64,000 bases of DNA from Bog-532 sp963830385. GTDB lineage: Bacteria; Actinomycetota; Actinomycetes; Streptosporangiales; Streptosporangiaceae. The notes under the pieces are model-generated. The model was not told where the DNA came from, ran no database searches, and was given only the letters and a program-made list of their open reading frames with translations. The position numbers and the translations under genes were made by a program. Positions 1 through 10,557 of this stretch are shown piece by piece (position 1 is the first letter of the stretch; each line of letters begins with the position of its first letter). The stretch is taken from contig CAWHMD010000008.1 of the NCBI GenBank assembly GCA_963830385.1, positions 868,001-932,000 of the forward strand. Direction: 5' to 3'.

Positions 1-111
1 CAGTTCGCTACAGTCTGTTAGATATCGGGAGTAAATGAGTACAGTGATTCCAGCGGGAATGGTGTGACTGGCTGGACCGGCGCGGGGGCGGGAGCGCGGG
101 CGGCCGGGCCG

Positions 112-270
112 AGGGGTCGGCGGGGCTGAGGGTCGGCGGGGCTGGAGGGTCGGCGGGGTGTGGGCCGAGGGCCGGCGGGGCTGGAGGGCCGCGGGGCTGG
201 AGGGCCGGCGGGGCTGAGGGCCGGCGGGGCTGAGGGCCGCGGGGCTGAGGGCCGGCGGGGCCGAGGCGGG
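112..270. repeat. GC-rich degenerate tandem repeat
   Basis: About ten imperfect copies of a 15-16 bp unit built on GGGGCTGAGGGCCGGC. Both strands stay open here only because of base composition, giving Ala/Pro/Arg/Gly-rich translations that look like no protein. It lies upstream of the small gene at 466. The copies vary by one or two bases and include shorter GCGGGG variants, as slipped-strand change would produce. No function is visible. Confidence 0.75.
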
Positions 271-465
271 GAGACGGCGCGGGCCAGGCGAAGGGACGGC
301 GCGAGCCAGGGGGCGTGGCTGCCGGGAGTGGACCGGCGCGGCACGGGGATGCTGTGCCACTCGGCGGGTGGGATGCGCGTACGCTTAGCTCGGGCTGAGC
401 GCCGCCACCTCCTGGCGAGGGGCGGGCCGGCCGGTACCAGACGGCCGGCAGGGAAAGGGCACGGC

Positions 466-855
466 GTGAAGAAGCGGCAGCAGGCCAGCAGCGAGGCGCT
501 GAACAAGCACGCGGAGGATGTCGCGCTGGCGGGCAAGTTCGACGACCTCTACGAGGACGCCCGGCAGGCCGAGGTCCGGCTGCGCGAGGCTCAGGCCCGG
601 CGCGCCCCGCTGGCCGAGCAGCGACCGCTGGCCGTAGCGCTGGACTCGGCCCTGACCGCGGTGATGCGCGCCGCCTACGCGGCCCAGCGGGCGGAGATCG
701 GCCCGCTCGGATACGACGACCGGATCTACCGGCGCAAGGCGATGGCCCGGCCCACGGTGCACGCGCTCACGGCCGAGGCCGAGCTACTGCTTACCCTGCG
801 CGAGAATCACCGGCTGAACGGCATCCCGCCGCAGCCACTGCAGCCCGCCGTCTGA
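466..855 (+). CDS. hypothetical protein, 129 aa
   Basis: I do not recognise the family. The start is GTG at 466 because GGGAAAGGG lies 7-15 bases upstream and the frame further upstream translates only the GC repeat. The product is charged and apparently mostly helical, rich in Ala, Arg and Glu, with no signal peptide or membrane segment. It opens with a Lys/Gln/Ser stretch (KKRQQASSEALNKHAED) and ends in Pro-Gln repeats (PPQPLQPAV). A coiled-coil or small DNA-associated protein is possible, but nothing identifies it. A 715 bp non-coding region with repeated operator-like motifs follows. Confidence 0.55.
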   Translation: MKKRQQASSEALNKHAEDVALAGKFDDLYEDARQAEVRLREAQARRAPLAEQRPLAVALDSALTAVMRAAYAAQRAEIGPLGYDDRIYRRKAMARPTVHALTAEAELLLTLRENHRLNGIPPQPLQPAV

Positions 856-915
856 CGCGGCCCGGCGCTACCGGGCGCCGGCTGCCCGGGCTACTCGCCC
901 GGGCCGGGCTGGGTA

Positions 916-952
916 CCACGTGGACTAGTCCAATCGCCCACGTGGTCTAGTC
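916..952. promoter_or_regulatory. 15-bp direct repeats spaced by two helical turns
   Basis: CCACGTGGACTAGTC at 916-930 recurs as CCACGTGGTCTAGTC at 938-952 with one mismatch. The start-to-start distance is 22 bp. The first copy contains the 12-bp palindrome TGGACTAGTCCA, and both copies contain CCACGTGG. Same-face spacing of palindromic half-sites suggests cooperative binding of a dimeric regulator. The regulator is not identifiable from the window. Confidence 0.45.
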
Positions 953-1306
953 ATTTTCTTTGTCCGGGCTGTATCACCGCCCCGGTGGGATGCTCCGTTA
1001 GTCAGAGGTGCTTCCGAAGCCGTCGCGACACGCTCTCTGACCTGCGCATTGACCCGTTCGGACCCACACCGGGCGGCACCGTCCTACAGTCGGTGCTAGC
1101 GCAGCGAGGGTGGCCGCTCCACCAACTGAACAGCGGGCCGGTTCGGCCCATCGAACCCGCGTCGCATTCTGGACGTTTAACTAGGTGCCAGCGGGAAGCG
1201 GGTCATGAGGCGTTGCTACCGCAGGCCGCCCCAAAGCCTGAGCTGGTCATTGGACCAGACCAATTTCGACATACCCTTGCGCCGGCCGGGAAGCCGGGAG
1301 CAGAGT

Positions 1307-1351
1307 TGGTCTAGAGCAAGTGGTCTAGAGCAAGTGGTCTAGGCCACTTGA
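1307..1351. repeat. 14-bp tandem repeat TGGTCTAGAGCAAG plus inverted repeat
   Basis: Two exact copies of TGGTCTAGAGCAAG (1307-1320, 1321-1334) are followed by a partial third copy. The third copy forms CAAGTGG-N6-CCACTTG, a perfect 7-bp inverted repeat. The TGGTCTAG core is shared with the pair at 916-952, so both are probably sites for one DNA-binding protein. Confidence 0.5.
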
Positions 1352-1570
1352 TCCGGGGAGACGGCCGCCAGCCGCCCGCCAGCCAGCACGGGACGGTAAT
1401 GACTAGGCCACGCGGCGTAGTCACAAAATGCCATAGCGGATAGCTAACCGGAAGCTACAAAAGGCGCTCCGGAAAACGGTCAGAATGAGCCATGTTGCAG
1501 CCGCATCGGCTGCGGCAGACTAACATGTGATTCAGAACACGCACGATTTAGCAGCTGCAAGGAGCACAAC

Positions 1571-1807
1571 ATGTGCCAACACACGCCAAGGTGTCCGGAG
1601 GCGTCCGCCCCGGACCGCGAGGCGGCGCGGACGCTCGCGAGTCACCCCGACCAGGGCTGGAGCCTGCTCTGCAACGGGATCGTGATTTTCGAAGACACCG
1701 GTGAGCTACTGCCGGGCGGGATGTGTATCGACCCGCACAGGCCCACTGACCTGGTGTTTAAGACGACGGTCAGTTCCAGTCACCCCGGACACGCCCCCGC
1801 CGCCTAA
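1571..1807 (+). CDS. DUF5999 family protein, 78 aa
   Basis: This small actinobacterial protein of unknown function matches the DUF5999 pattern. It has an N-terminal MCQH..RCP motif (Cys2, His4, Cys8) and the core GWSLLCNGIVIFEDTGELLP. The Cys/His set could bind a metal, but that is inference. AAGGAG lies just upstream of the ATG. The normal family core ends near residue 60, and the Ser/His/Pro-rich tail looks unstructured. A long regulatory-looking region precedes it. It is convergent with the hydrolase gene that ends at 2045. Confidence 0.85.
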   Translation: MCQHTPRCPEASAPDREAARTLASHPDQGWSLLCNGIVIFEDTGELLPGGMCIDPHRPTDLVFKTTVSSSHPGHAPAA

Positions 1808-2044
1808 GACGGTAGGGGCTTTTTTCTTAAGTTTGCCCGAAAGATCACTGAAGCTATTCCTGACGCCGCGAAGGTCACAGTTCGGTGTTTGGTCACAACA
1901 CCATATCGGCGTCCATTGCAACGGCAATGAGATCGTTACCAATGGGTGAATACGATGCGCCGCCCTCGTTCACAGGCGGTTACTGCCCCCATTGAGCCTA
2001 AATTTGCGCCACCCGTTACCCGGTCCGGTTGAGTGTCCACTCCC

Positions 2045-2746
2045 CTAGAGCGCCGGGAGCGCCACGGTCGACAGCCACGCGGCTACCGCACCGGCCACCG
2101 CGGCGGGCTTTTTCGAAAGCGAATGGGTTTCGCCGTCGAGCACGACGACCTGAGTCGAGGCGTCCCCCGCTGGGATCCCAAACGGGTCCCGATCCCCATT
2201 GAGGACGAGAAGGTACCCACCACCGGCCGTCGCCGCGCGTAGTTCGGGAGACCGGTCCGGCGGAAACGTGAGCTCATCACTCCCCCGGCTCCGGCGCGCG
2301 GGCGGCTGGAGCGGGAACGCCAGCGCGAGCACCCCGCGCGCGCCCACGGCGGCCGCTGTCCGGCAGGCCACCCGCGCCCCGTTGCTCCGCCCGCCCACGA
2401 TCAGGGGCAGCAGGACGGATGCCACAGCGGGGCTCGCGGCCGAGCGGAGCCAGGCCATGAGGTCGGTCCAGGCCTCGTCCTGGCGGTCTGCGTTGCCGGG
2501 GGCGCGGGCGCCGCGGACGCGGTAGGGCTGAGTGATGAGGGCGACGCCGCCGCCGAGGCGCAGGGCGGCGTCGCGGGCGGCCAGCAGGTCCGGTGAGTTG
2601 ACGGTCCCGCCGGCGCCGTGGGTCAGGGCCATGATGAAGCGCGGCTGGACCGCGCCCGGCGTCGCCGCGAGCGCTGCCCCGCCGGTAGGCGCGGTCCAGT
2701 CGAGCATGGCCGGCCCCTGGGTGGTGCCGACTTCGAACGAGATCAC
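2045..2746 (-). CDS. alpha/beta hydrolase of the KANL3/Tex30-like type
   Basis: A 233-aa cytoplasmic hydrolase resembling the COG3571 (Tex30/KANL3-like) branch of the alpha/beta fold. The early LTHGAGG motif (41-47) fits the oxyanion-hole region. The nucleophile elbow is GGRSNGAR with Ser121, Asp187 lies in NGDRDPFG, and His208 lies in GETHS, so the triad is complete. It starts five bases after the uvrA stop and is probably co-transcribed with it. The substrate is unknown; no link to DNA repair is implied beyond position. Confidence 0.8.
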   Translation of the reverse strand: MISFEVGTTQGPAMLDWTAPTGGAALAATPGAVQPRFIMALTHGAGGTVNSPDLLAARDAALRLGGGVALITQPYRVRGARAPGNADRQDEAWTDLMAWLRSAASPAVASVLLPLIVGGRSNGARVACRTAAAVGARGVLALAFPLQPPARRSRGSDELTFPPDRSPELRAATAGGGYLLVLNGDRDPFGIPAGDASTQVVVLDGETHSLSKKPAAVAGAVAAWLSTVALPAL

Positions 2747-2751
2747 CGGGG

Positions 2752-5607
<2,856 letters not shown>

Positions 5608-5754
5608 TGGGCTCTCTGCTCTCTCTGGCGCTCTGGTGGGCTCAACGAGTTGACGCAGCTTGCGGGGGTGGGCACAAGGCCACTTCAACTGTAGCCAGGG
5701 GGTCTGACAAACCGGGCCGCTTCCGGATCGCGACCGCCCCCGTCACCGCTCGCG

Positions 5755-6678
5755 TCACCGTCCGCCGCCATCAACGCCGGGGTGGGGTGGCGTGTTCCCG
5801 ACCGGGCAGCCGGTGACGACGGCGACCACCGTGGTGCCTGGGGCGAACGTGCCGCGCTGGAGGTGGGTGCTGAGGCCGTACACCATCTTGGCTACGTAGA
5901 CCCAGTCCAGGGTGAGGCCGTGCCGGGCCCGGAAGTCAGCGATGAACGCATCCAGCTCCGGGGTGCGGCGGGCGAAACCGCCGAAATGGAACTCGTCGTC
6001 GATCTGCCAGCGGCCGCGCGGGCCGCCGAACGCCTCGTCCTGCAGGGCGCGGACCGCCGCGGGCAGGAAACCGGCGCCGCCCCGCAGCGCCGAGAAGCCG
6101 ATCGCCCGCTGGCCGCCGGCCAGCCCGGCGGCCACGCCGGCCAGGGTGCCGCCGGTGCCGCAGGGGACACAGAGCACGTCGAACGGGATCGTGATCTCGG
6201 CGGGCAGCTCGGCGCAGCCCTGGGCGGCCAGCGCGTTGCTGCCACCCTCGGGCAGCAGGTAGAAACGGCCGAACCGGTCGCGCAGGGGCGCGATGACGGC
6301 CGCCGAGGACTTGCCCCGGTAGCTGGCCCGGTCCAGGTAGACCAGCCGCATGCCGTGGTCGGCGGCGTAGCGCAGCGACGGGTTGAGCGGCCGGTGCTCC
6401 TCGCCCCGGATCACGCCGATCGTGGCGAACCCGAACCGGGCCCCGGCCGCGGCGGTGGCCCGCACATGATTGGAGTACGCCCCGCCGAACGTCAGCAGCG
6501 TCCGGTATCCGCCCTGCCGCGCGGCGTCGAGGTTGTACTTGAGCTTGCGCCACTTGTTACCGGGCAGGTCGGGACTGATCAGATCGTCGCGCTTCAGGAA
6601 AACCCTGAACTTCCCCTCCCCCAGTTCCGGGCCGGTGATCTCCTGCAACGGAGAGGGCAGGCGCAGAGCCTCAGCCAT
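5755..6678 (-). CDS. PLP-dependent ACC deaminase/D-cysteine desulfhydrase family
   Basis: A fold-type II PLP enzyme of 307 aa. The PLP lysine is Lys42 in GNKWRKLKY, followed by the FGGAYSNH substrate-binding loop (about 84-91) and the phosphate-binding loop PCGTGGTLAG. Members deaminate 1-aminocyclopropane-1-carboxylate or desulfurate D-cysteine; sequence alone does not separate them. The C-terminal segment reads VVTGCPVG, where many members have a VxTGG type, and ends in a Pro/Gly tail. It is transcribed divergently from the AraC gene with only 13 bp between starts, so that regulator may control it. Confidence 0.85.
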   Translation of the reverse strand: MAEALRLPSPLQEITGPELGEGKFRVFLKRDDLISPDLPGNKWRKLKYNLDAARQGGYRTLLTFGGAYSNHVRATAAAGARFGFATIGVIRGEEHRPLNPSLRYAADHGMRLVYLDRASYRGKSSAAVIAPLRDRFGRFYLLPEGGSNALAAQGCAELPAEITIPFDVLCVPCGTGGTLAGVAAGLAGGQRAIGFSALRGGAGFLPAAVRALQDEAFGGPRGRWQIDDEFHFGGFARRTPELDAFIADFRARHGLTLDWVYVAKMVYGLSTHLQRGTFAPGTTVVAVVTGCPVGNTPPHPGVDGGGR

Positions 6679-6691
6679 AGGGTGACAGCCT

Positions 6692-7498
6692 ATGCACTTC
6701 GCCGTGCCACCCCGGTCATCCCGGCTGGCCCCGCTGGTGAGCGCCCTCGGCTACTACGAGAGCGCGCTGCCCGCGGGCCGGGACCGGGTGCTGCCCGGCG
6801 GCGGCACGGGCCTCATGGTCAACCTGCACGAGGACGAGTTCCGCACGTACAACGGGCCCGGCGCCACGGTGGTGCGGCGTGCTCCCGGGGCGGTGCTGAC
6901 CGGCGCGGAGGATCGCGCGGTGGTCATCGACACTGCGGACCAGCGCCGCGGCCTGTCGGTCGACTTCACCCCGGCTGGGGCGGCGGCGTTCTTCGGCCTG
7001 CCGCTGGGCGAGACGGCCGGCCAGCTCGTCGGCCTGTCCGAGCTGTGGGGCCGCGACGGCGCGACGCTGCGCGACCGGCTGCTGGAGACGGACGGCCCGC
7101 GACGCCAGCTGGCCGTGCTGGAGGAAGTCCTGCTCGGTCACCTGGCCGGGCCGTCTCCGCACGGCGCGGCCATCAGCCACGCCGCCGCCGAGCTGGCGCG
7201 CGGGCGCCGGGTCAGGGACGTCGGGACGGAGCTGGGACTCAGCCCGCGCACGTTCACCCGCCGGTTCCGCGACCACACCGGGCTGACGCCCAAGCGGTAC
7301 GCCCGGATCCGGCGGCTGCAGCGGCTGCTGGCCACGGTCGAGCTCGCGCCGGCCGCCGACTGGGCCCGGCTGGCGGCCGAGCACGGGTACTGCGACCAGG
7401 CTCACCTGATCGACGACTTCCGTGAGCTGACCGGGGTGACGCCCGGCGCGTACCGGCCACGGTCGGCCGCCGAGCGTAACCACCTGCCGGTGACCTGA
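6692..7498 (+). CDS. AraC family transcriptional regulator
   Basis: A 268-aa regulator. The N-terminal ~150 residues look like a cupin-type sensing domain of the DUF6597 kind seen in AraC proteins. The C-terminal AraC double helix-turn-helix spans about 175-260, with RDVGTELGLSPRTFTRRFRDHTGLTPKRYARIRRLQ broken here into its two helices, and EHGYCDQAHLIDDFRELTG as the second helix pair. It is divergent from the PLP enzyme gene, so its promoter must lie inside the neighbour. The effector is unknown. Confidence 0.88.
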   Translation: MHFAVPPRSSRLAPLVSALGYYESALPAGRDRVLPGGGTGLMVNLHEDEFRTYNGPGATVVRRAPGAVLTGAEDRAVVIDTADQRRGLSVDFTPAGAAAFFGLPLGETAGQLVGLSELWGRDGATLRDRLLETDGPRRQLAVLEEVLLGHLAGPSPHGAAISHAAAELARGRRVRDVGTELGLSPRTFTRRFRDHTGLTPKRYARIRRLQRLLATVELAPAADWARLAAEHGYCDQAHLIDDFRELTGVTPGAYRPRSAAERNHLPVT

Positions 7499-7574
7499 CG
7501 TTTTTCGCCAATCGGGGGCGCCAGCGGCCGGGCTAGGCTGCGGCCATCATCCGGATACGCGACGAGGAGGCCCG

Positions 7575-7946
7575 ATGCCGCCGACCAGCCGCCACGGGAA
7601 AGTGTGCTATCTGCAGATCCCGGCCGTCGATGCGGACGCATCAGGCCGCTTCTACCAGGAGGTCTTCGGCTGGTCGCTGCGCCGTCACGGGGACGGGACC
7701 CTAGCCTTCGACGACACCATCGGCGAGGTGAGCGGGATGTGGGTCGAGGGCCGCGCGCCGTGGGCCGGGGAACCCGGGCTGATCGTCGACATCATGGTCG
7801 ATGACGCCGCCCAGGCCGTAGCGGCGATCACGGCCCACGGGGGCGAGATCGTGCAGCCGATCGGCGGCGACGCGCCCGAGATCACGGCCCGGTTCCGCGA
7901 CCCGGGCGGCAACATCCTGGGCATATACCAGGAACCCCTCCAATGA
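7575..7946 (+). CDS. VOC family protein (glyoxalase/dioxygenase fold)
   Basis: A 123-aa vicinal-oxygen-chelate domain protein. It opens with the fold's typical KVCYLQIPAVDADASGRFY and closes with FRDPGGNILGIYQEP, the usual last strand. Such single-domain proteins act as dimers with a metal site; substrates range from glyoxal adducts to antibiotics, and none can be assigned. GAGGAGG sits directly upstream of ATG 7575. It follows the AraC gene on the same strand after 76 bp. Confidence 0.85.
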   Translation: MPPTSRHGKVCYLQIPAVDADASGRFYQEVFGWSLRRHGDGTLAFDDTIGEVSGMWVEGRAPWAGEPGLIVDIMVDDAAQAVAAITAHGGEIVQPIGGDAPEITARFRDPGGNILGIYQEPLQ

Positions 7947-8050
7947 TCGCCGTGCGCACACAACGGACCGACGGGAGATTGTAATCATTTGATTGCAATG
8001 GGTATTCGATAGCACAAGCGAGCGCGAGCGCCGCTGCGTACCATTGGCGC

Positions 8051-8713
8051 GTGACTTACACCGGGAATGTGAAGGTCGGCGGGCCGTCCGACACGCGTGA
8101 GATCGACGGCCTGACCGTGACCAAGCTGGCCGTCGGCCCGATGGACAACAACGCTTATCTGCTCCGCGACACCGGTACCGGCGAGGGCCTGCTCATCGAC
8201 GCCGCGAACGAGCCGGACCGCATCATCGAGATGGTCGGCGACGTGCCCATCACCTGGCTGGTGACGACCCACCGGCACTTCGACCACTGGCAGGCGCTGA
8301 AGGATGTGCACGACGCGATCGGCGGCGTGGTGGTGGCGCAGACCGCCGACGCGCCCGAGCTGCCGATCCCGGTGGACGACGACCTGTGCGACGGCGACAT
8401 CCTGCGCTTCGGCGACGCCGCGGTGTCGGTGATCCACCTGCGCGGGCACACGCCGGGCAGCGTGGCCATCCTCTACGACGCCGAGGGCCGCCTGGCCGCC
8501 GAGCCCCACCTGTTCACCGGGGACTCGCTGTTCCCGGGCGGGCCCGGCAAGACCAACAGCCCCGAGGACTTCAGCTCGCTGATGAACGACCTCGAGGAGC
8601 GGGTGTTCGGGCGGCTGCCCGACGGCACCTGGGTCTACCCCGGCCACGGGGCCGACACCACCCTGGGCGCCGAGCGTCCGCACCTGGGTGAGTGGCGCGC
8701 CCGCGGCTGGTAA
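8051..8713 (+). CDS. MBL-fold metallo-hydrolase, glyoxalase II-like
   Basis: A 220-aa metallo-beta-lactamase-fold hydrolase. The metal motif is THRHFDH (His74, His76, Asp78, His79); further ligands are His in LRGHTPGS, Asp in FTGDSLF and His in YPGHG. This is the hydroxyacylglutathione hydrolase-like architecture. In a mycothiol/ergothioneine organism the thioester substrate would not be glutathione; this is inference. The start is GTG 8051. It is convergent with the GNAT gene. Confidence 0.88.
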   Translation: MTYTGNVKVGGPSDTREIDGLTVTKLAVGPMDNNAYLLRDTGTGEGLLIDAANEPDRIIEMVGDVPITWLVTTHRHFDHWQALKDVHDAIGGVVVAQTADAPELPIPVDDDLCDGDILRFGDAAVSVIHLRGHTPGSVAILYDAEGRLAAEPHLFTGDSLFPGGPGKTNSPEDFSSLMNDLEERVFGRLPDGTWVYPGHGADTTLGAERPHLGEWRARGW

Positions 8714-8726
8714 AGCGCCCCGCTGG

Positions 8727-9293
8727 TCACAGGTCGCGGACGTAGCGGACCTCGGGCACCCCGGCGAAGTAGCTGGGGTGCTCGGCGCCCTTGCGCCGGA
8801 ACCCGGCCCGTTCGTAGAACCGGCGGGCCCGGCGGTTGTCGCGCAGGACCCACAGGATGATGCGCGGATACCCCTCGGCCCGGACCTCGGTCAGCACCCG
8901 GTCCATCAGGGCCCGCCCGGTCCCGGTCGACCAGTGCCCGGGCGCCACGTAGAGCGTGTACAACTCGGCGGCGGGCGGGCGGCCACCAGGCGGGACGCCG
9001 GACCGTCGTGTCCGCGGCAGACCGTTCGGCCCTTTTTCCATCCCATAAGAGGCGTAACCGGTGATGACGGCCACCGGCGCGGGAGTCTCGCCGGCCCGCG
9101 CTTCGGCCACCAGGACCCGCCGCCAGGGGCGGGTGGCGAACGAGGTGCGCTCGCGGGCCGGGTCGGCGTCGGCCACCACCTGGCGGATGACGTCGGGCGG
9201 GAGGATGCCCGCGTAGGCGGCGGCCCAGCTGGCCCGGCGGACGGCTACGATGCCGGCGGCGTCGGCCGGGGTACCGGGGCGGATGAGCACCAC
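8727..9293 (-). CDS. GNAT family N-acetyltransferase
   Basis: An acetyl-CoA-dependent acyltransferase of about 188 aa. The start is put at GTG 9293 (or GTG 9290) because GNAT domains usually open with a short strand such as VLIRPGTPADAAGI. The longer frame to 9338 begins inside a 16-bp tandem repeat. The CoA loop is HWSTGTGRALMDRVL, and the late motif is LWVLRDNRRARRFYERAGF. A Pro/Arg-rich insertion (LPRTRRSGVPPGGRPP) sits before the beta-4 strand. The substrate is unknown. Confidence 0.85.
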   Translation of the reverse strand: MVLIRPGTPADAAGIVAVRRASWAAAYAGILPPDVIRQVVADADPARERTSFATRPWRRVLVAEARAGETPAPVAVITGYASYGMEKGPNGLPRTRRSGVPPGGRPPAAELYTLYVAPGHWSTGTGRALMDRVLTEVRAEGYPRIILWVLRDNRRARRFYERAGFRRKGAEHPSYFAGVPEVRYVRDL

Positions 9294-9307
9294 CGGATCA
9301 GCGTACG

Positions 9308-9355
9308 GCCGGGCTGACCGACCGCCGGGCTGACCCACGGCCGGGCTGACCCACG
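9308..9355. repeat. three 16-bp tandem repeats at the GNAT 5' end
   Basis: The unit GCCGGGCTGACCCACG occurs at 9324-9339 and 9340-9355, with a diverged copy at 9308-9323 in exact 16-bp register. Because 16 is not a multiple of three, a change in copy number would shift any reading frame that begins upstream. This supports a start for the GNAT gene inside, at 9293. Confidence 0.7.
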
Positions 9356-9414
9356 GCCGGGGCCGCCGCGTAAGCGGGACGCGGCGGACCCGGCCTGGCC
9401 CACCGGGTGGGTCA

Positions 9415-10452
9415 TCAGGGACCGCTCTCGCCCGGCAGACAGCCGCAGCTGCGCCGGATGACGAGTTCGGTCGGCAGGGTCTCGGCCCGGGCCGGCTCGG
9501 TGTTGCCCTCGATCCGCTCCAGCAGCCGCGCGGCCGCGCGCACGCCCAGGTCGCGCACGGGCTGCCCGACCGTGGTGAGCGGCGGTTCCACCACCCGGCC
9601 GGGGAAGACGTTGTCGAAGCCGGTCACCGCCACGTCCGTGGGGACTCCGATGCCGGAGCGCTGCAGCTCACGCATGACGCCGATCGCCATCTGGTCGTTG
9701 GCGCAGGCCACCACCTCGGGGATGGCCTCGCGGCCGAGCAGCACGCGGGCGGCGGTGCGCCCGCTGGCCTCGGAGAAGTCACCGCCGGGGACCACGTCGA
9801 CGGTAGCGCCGGGCACGCTGCGCACGGCTGAGGAGAAGGCGGCCAGGCGTTCGACCGCATCGGGCGCGTCCGGCGGGCCGCCCACGAAACCCAGCCGCCG
9901 GTAGCCGTGGTCACCGGTCAGGTGGGTGGCCATGGCGCGCATGCCGGCCGGGTTGTCGACCCGGAGCACGTCCAGCCCGGTGTCCCCGGGCGAGGCGGCG
10001 ATGGCCACCACCGGTAGCCGCCGGGCCAGCGCCCGCAGCTGAGCCGGGCTGAGCGCGTCCTCCACCACCAGCAGGCCGTCCACCTTGCCGGACAGCGCCC
10101 GGATGCGATTGTGGAACGGCTCGCCGCTGGGCCCAAACGACAGCAGCAGCGAGGTGTCGGTGCCGCGCAGCACCGCCTCGACCGCGTGCACCACCACGTC
10201 CACGAACAGCAGGCCGTCGCGCTCGATGTCGGTCTCGTTGACGCCGCGTTCCAGGCCGACCAGGCCGATGATCTCCTTGCGCCGGCGGGACAGCCCCTGG
10301 GCCGACGCGTCCGGGACGAAGCCGACCTCCTCGATCACGGCCAGCACCCGGTCCCGGGTTACCGGCCGGACCAGATCCGAGCCGCGCATCACGCGGGATA
10401 CCGTGGCCGTCGAGACGCCGGCCAGGCGGGCCACGTCGTACACGGTGGGCAT
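9415..10452 (-). CDS. LacI family regulator, probably of the GH1 gene
   Basis: A 345-aa regulator. The N-terminal LacI helix-turn-helix is TVYDVARLAGVSTATVSRVMRG split at residues 3-24, followed by the hinge helix and a periplasmic-binding-protein-like sugar domain (about 60-335) with GFDNVFPG near the end. It ends with RRSCGC, a Cys-rich tip seen in some actinobacterial members. The ATG 10452 start fits LacI proteins; the frame upstream is noise. It is divergent from a beta-glucosidase gene, so a beta-glucoside repressor is the likely role. Confidence 0.93.
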   Translation of the reverse strand: MPTVYDVARLAGVSTATVSRVMRGSDLVRPVTRDRVLAVIEEVGFVPDASAQGLSRRRKEIIGLVGLERGVNETDIERDGLLFVDVVVHAVEAVLRGTDTSLLLSFGPSGEPFHNRIRALSGKVDGLLVVEDALSPAQLRALARRLPVVAIAASPGDTGLDVLRVDNPAGMRAMATHLTGDHGYRRLGFVGGPPDAPDAVERLAAFSSAVRSVPGATVDVVPGGDFSEASGRTAARVLLGREAIPEVVACANDQMAIGVMRELQRSGIGVPTDVAVTGFDNVFPGRVVEPPLTTVGQPVRDLGVRAAARLLERIEGNTEPARAETLPTELVIRRSCGCLPGESGP

Positions 10453-10485
10453 GAACAATTCCTCTGCTCCGAATGTTGGATTGTG

Positions 10486-10514
10486 ATGGTAGAAGGGGAT
10501 GTAAGCGGTGTCAA
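10486..10514 (-). promoter_or_regulatory. sigma-70-like promoter for the LacI gene
   Basis: On the minus strand there is TTGACA (10514-10509), a 17-bp spacer and TACCAT (10491-10486), an almost ideal housekeeping promoter. The predicted start lies about 25 bases before the lacI-type ATG. It sits in the 105-bp space shared with the divergent GH1 gene. No clear LacI-type palindrome is visible beside it. Confidence 0.6.
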
Positions 10515-10557
10515 TGCCGTGCGGGGGAACACGAACCCAAACGATCGAGGAGTGCAG

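Larger units (their letters stand above)
856..1570. other. intergenic region with clustered operator-like repeats
   Basis: This is 715 bp without a convincing gene; the one ORF of about 109 codons (985-1314) has atypical composition and no start signals. The region is less GC-rich than its surroundings. It is studded with variants of TGGTCTAG/GGACTAGTCC (916-952, 1307-1351), an inverted ATTGG-N6-CCAAT near 1250, and a perfect 7-bp stem with a 3-nt loop at 1497-1513 just before the DUF5999 gene. It probably holds the promoter and regulatory sites for that gene. Confidence 0.5.

Noticed and set aside
160..465. N-terminal extension of the gene at 466
   Set aside because: Pure translation of the GC tandem repeat; GTG 466 has a good ribosome site.
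985..1314. ORF of ~109 codons in the operator-rich region
   Set aside because: No ribosome site, unlike any protein, and it runs over clear regulatory repeats.
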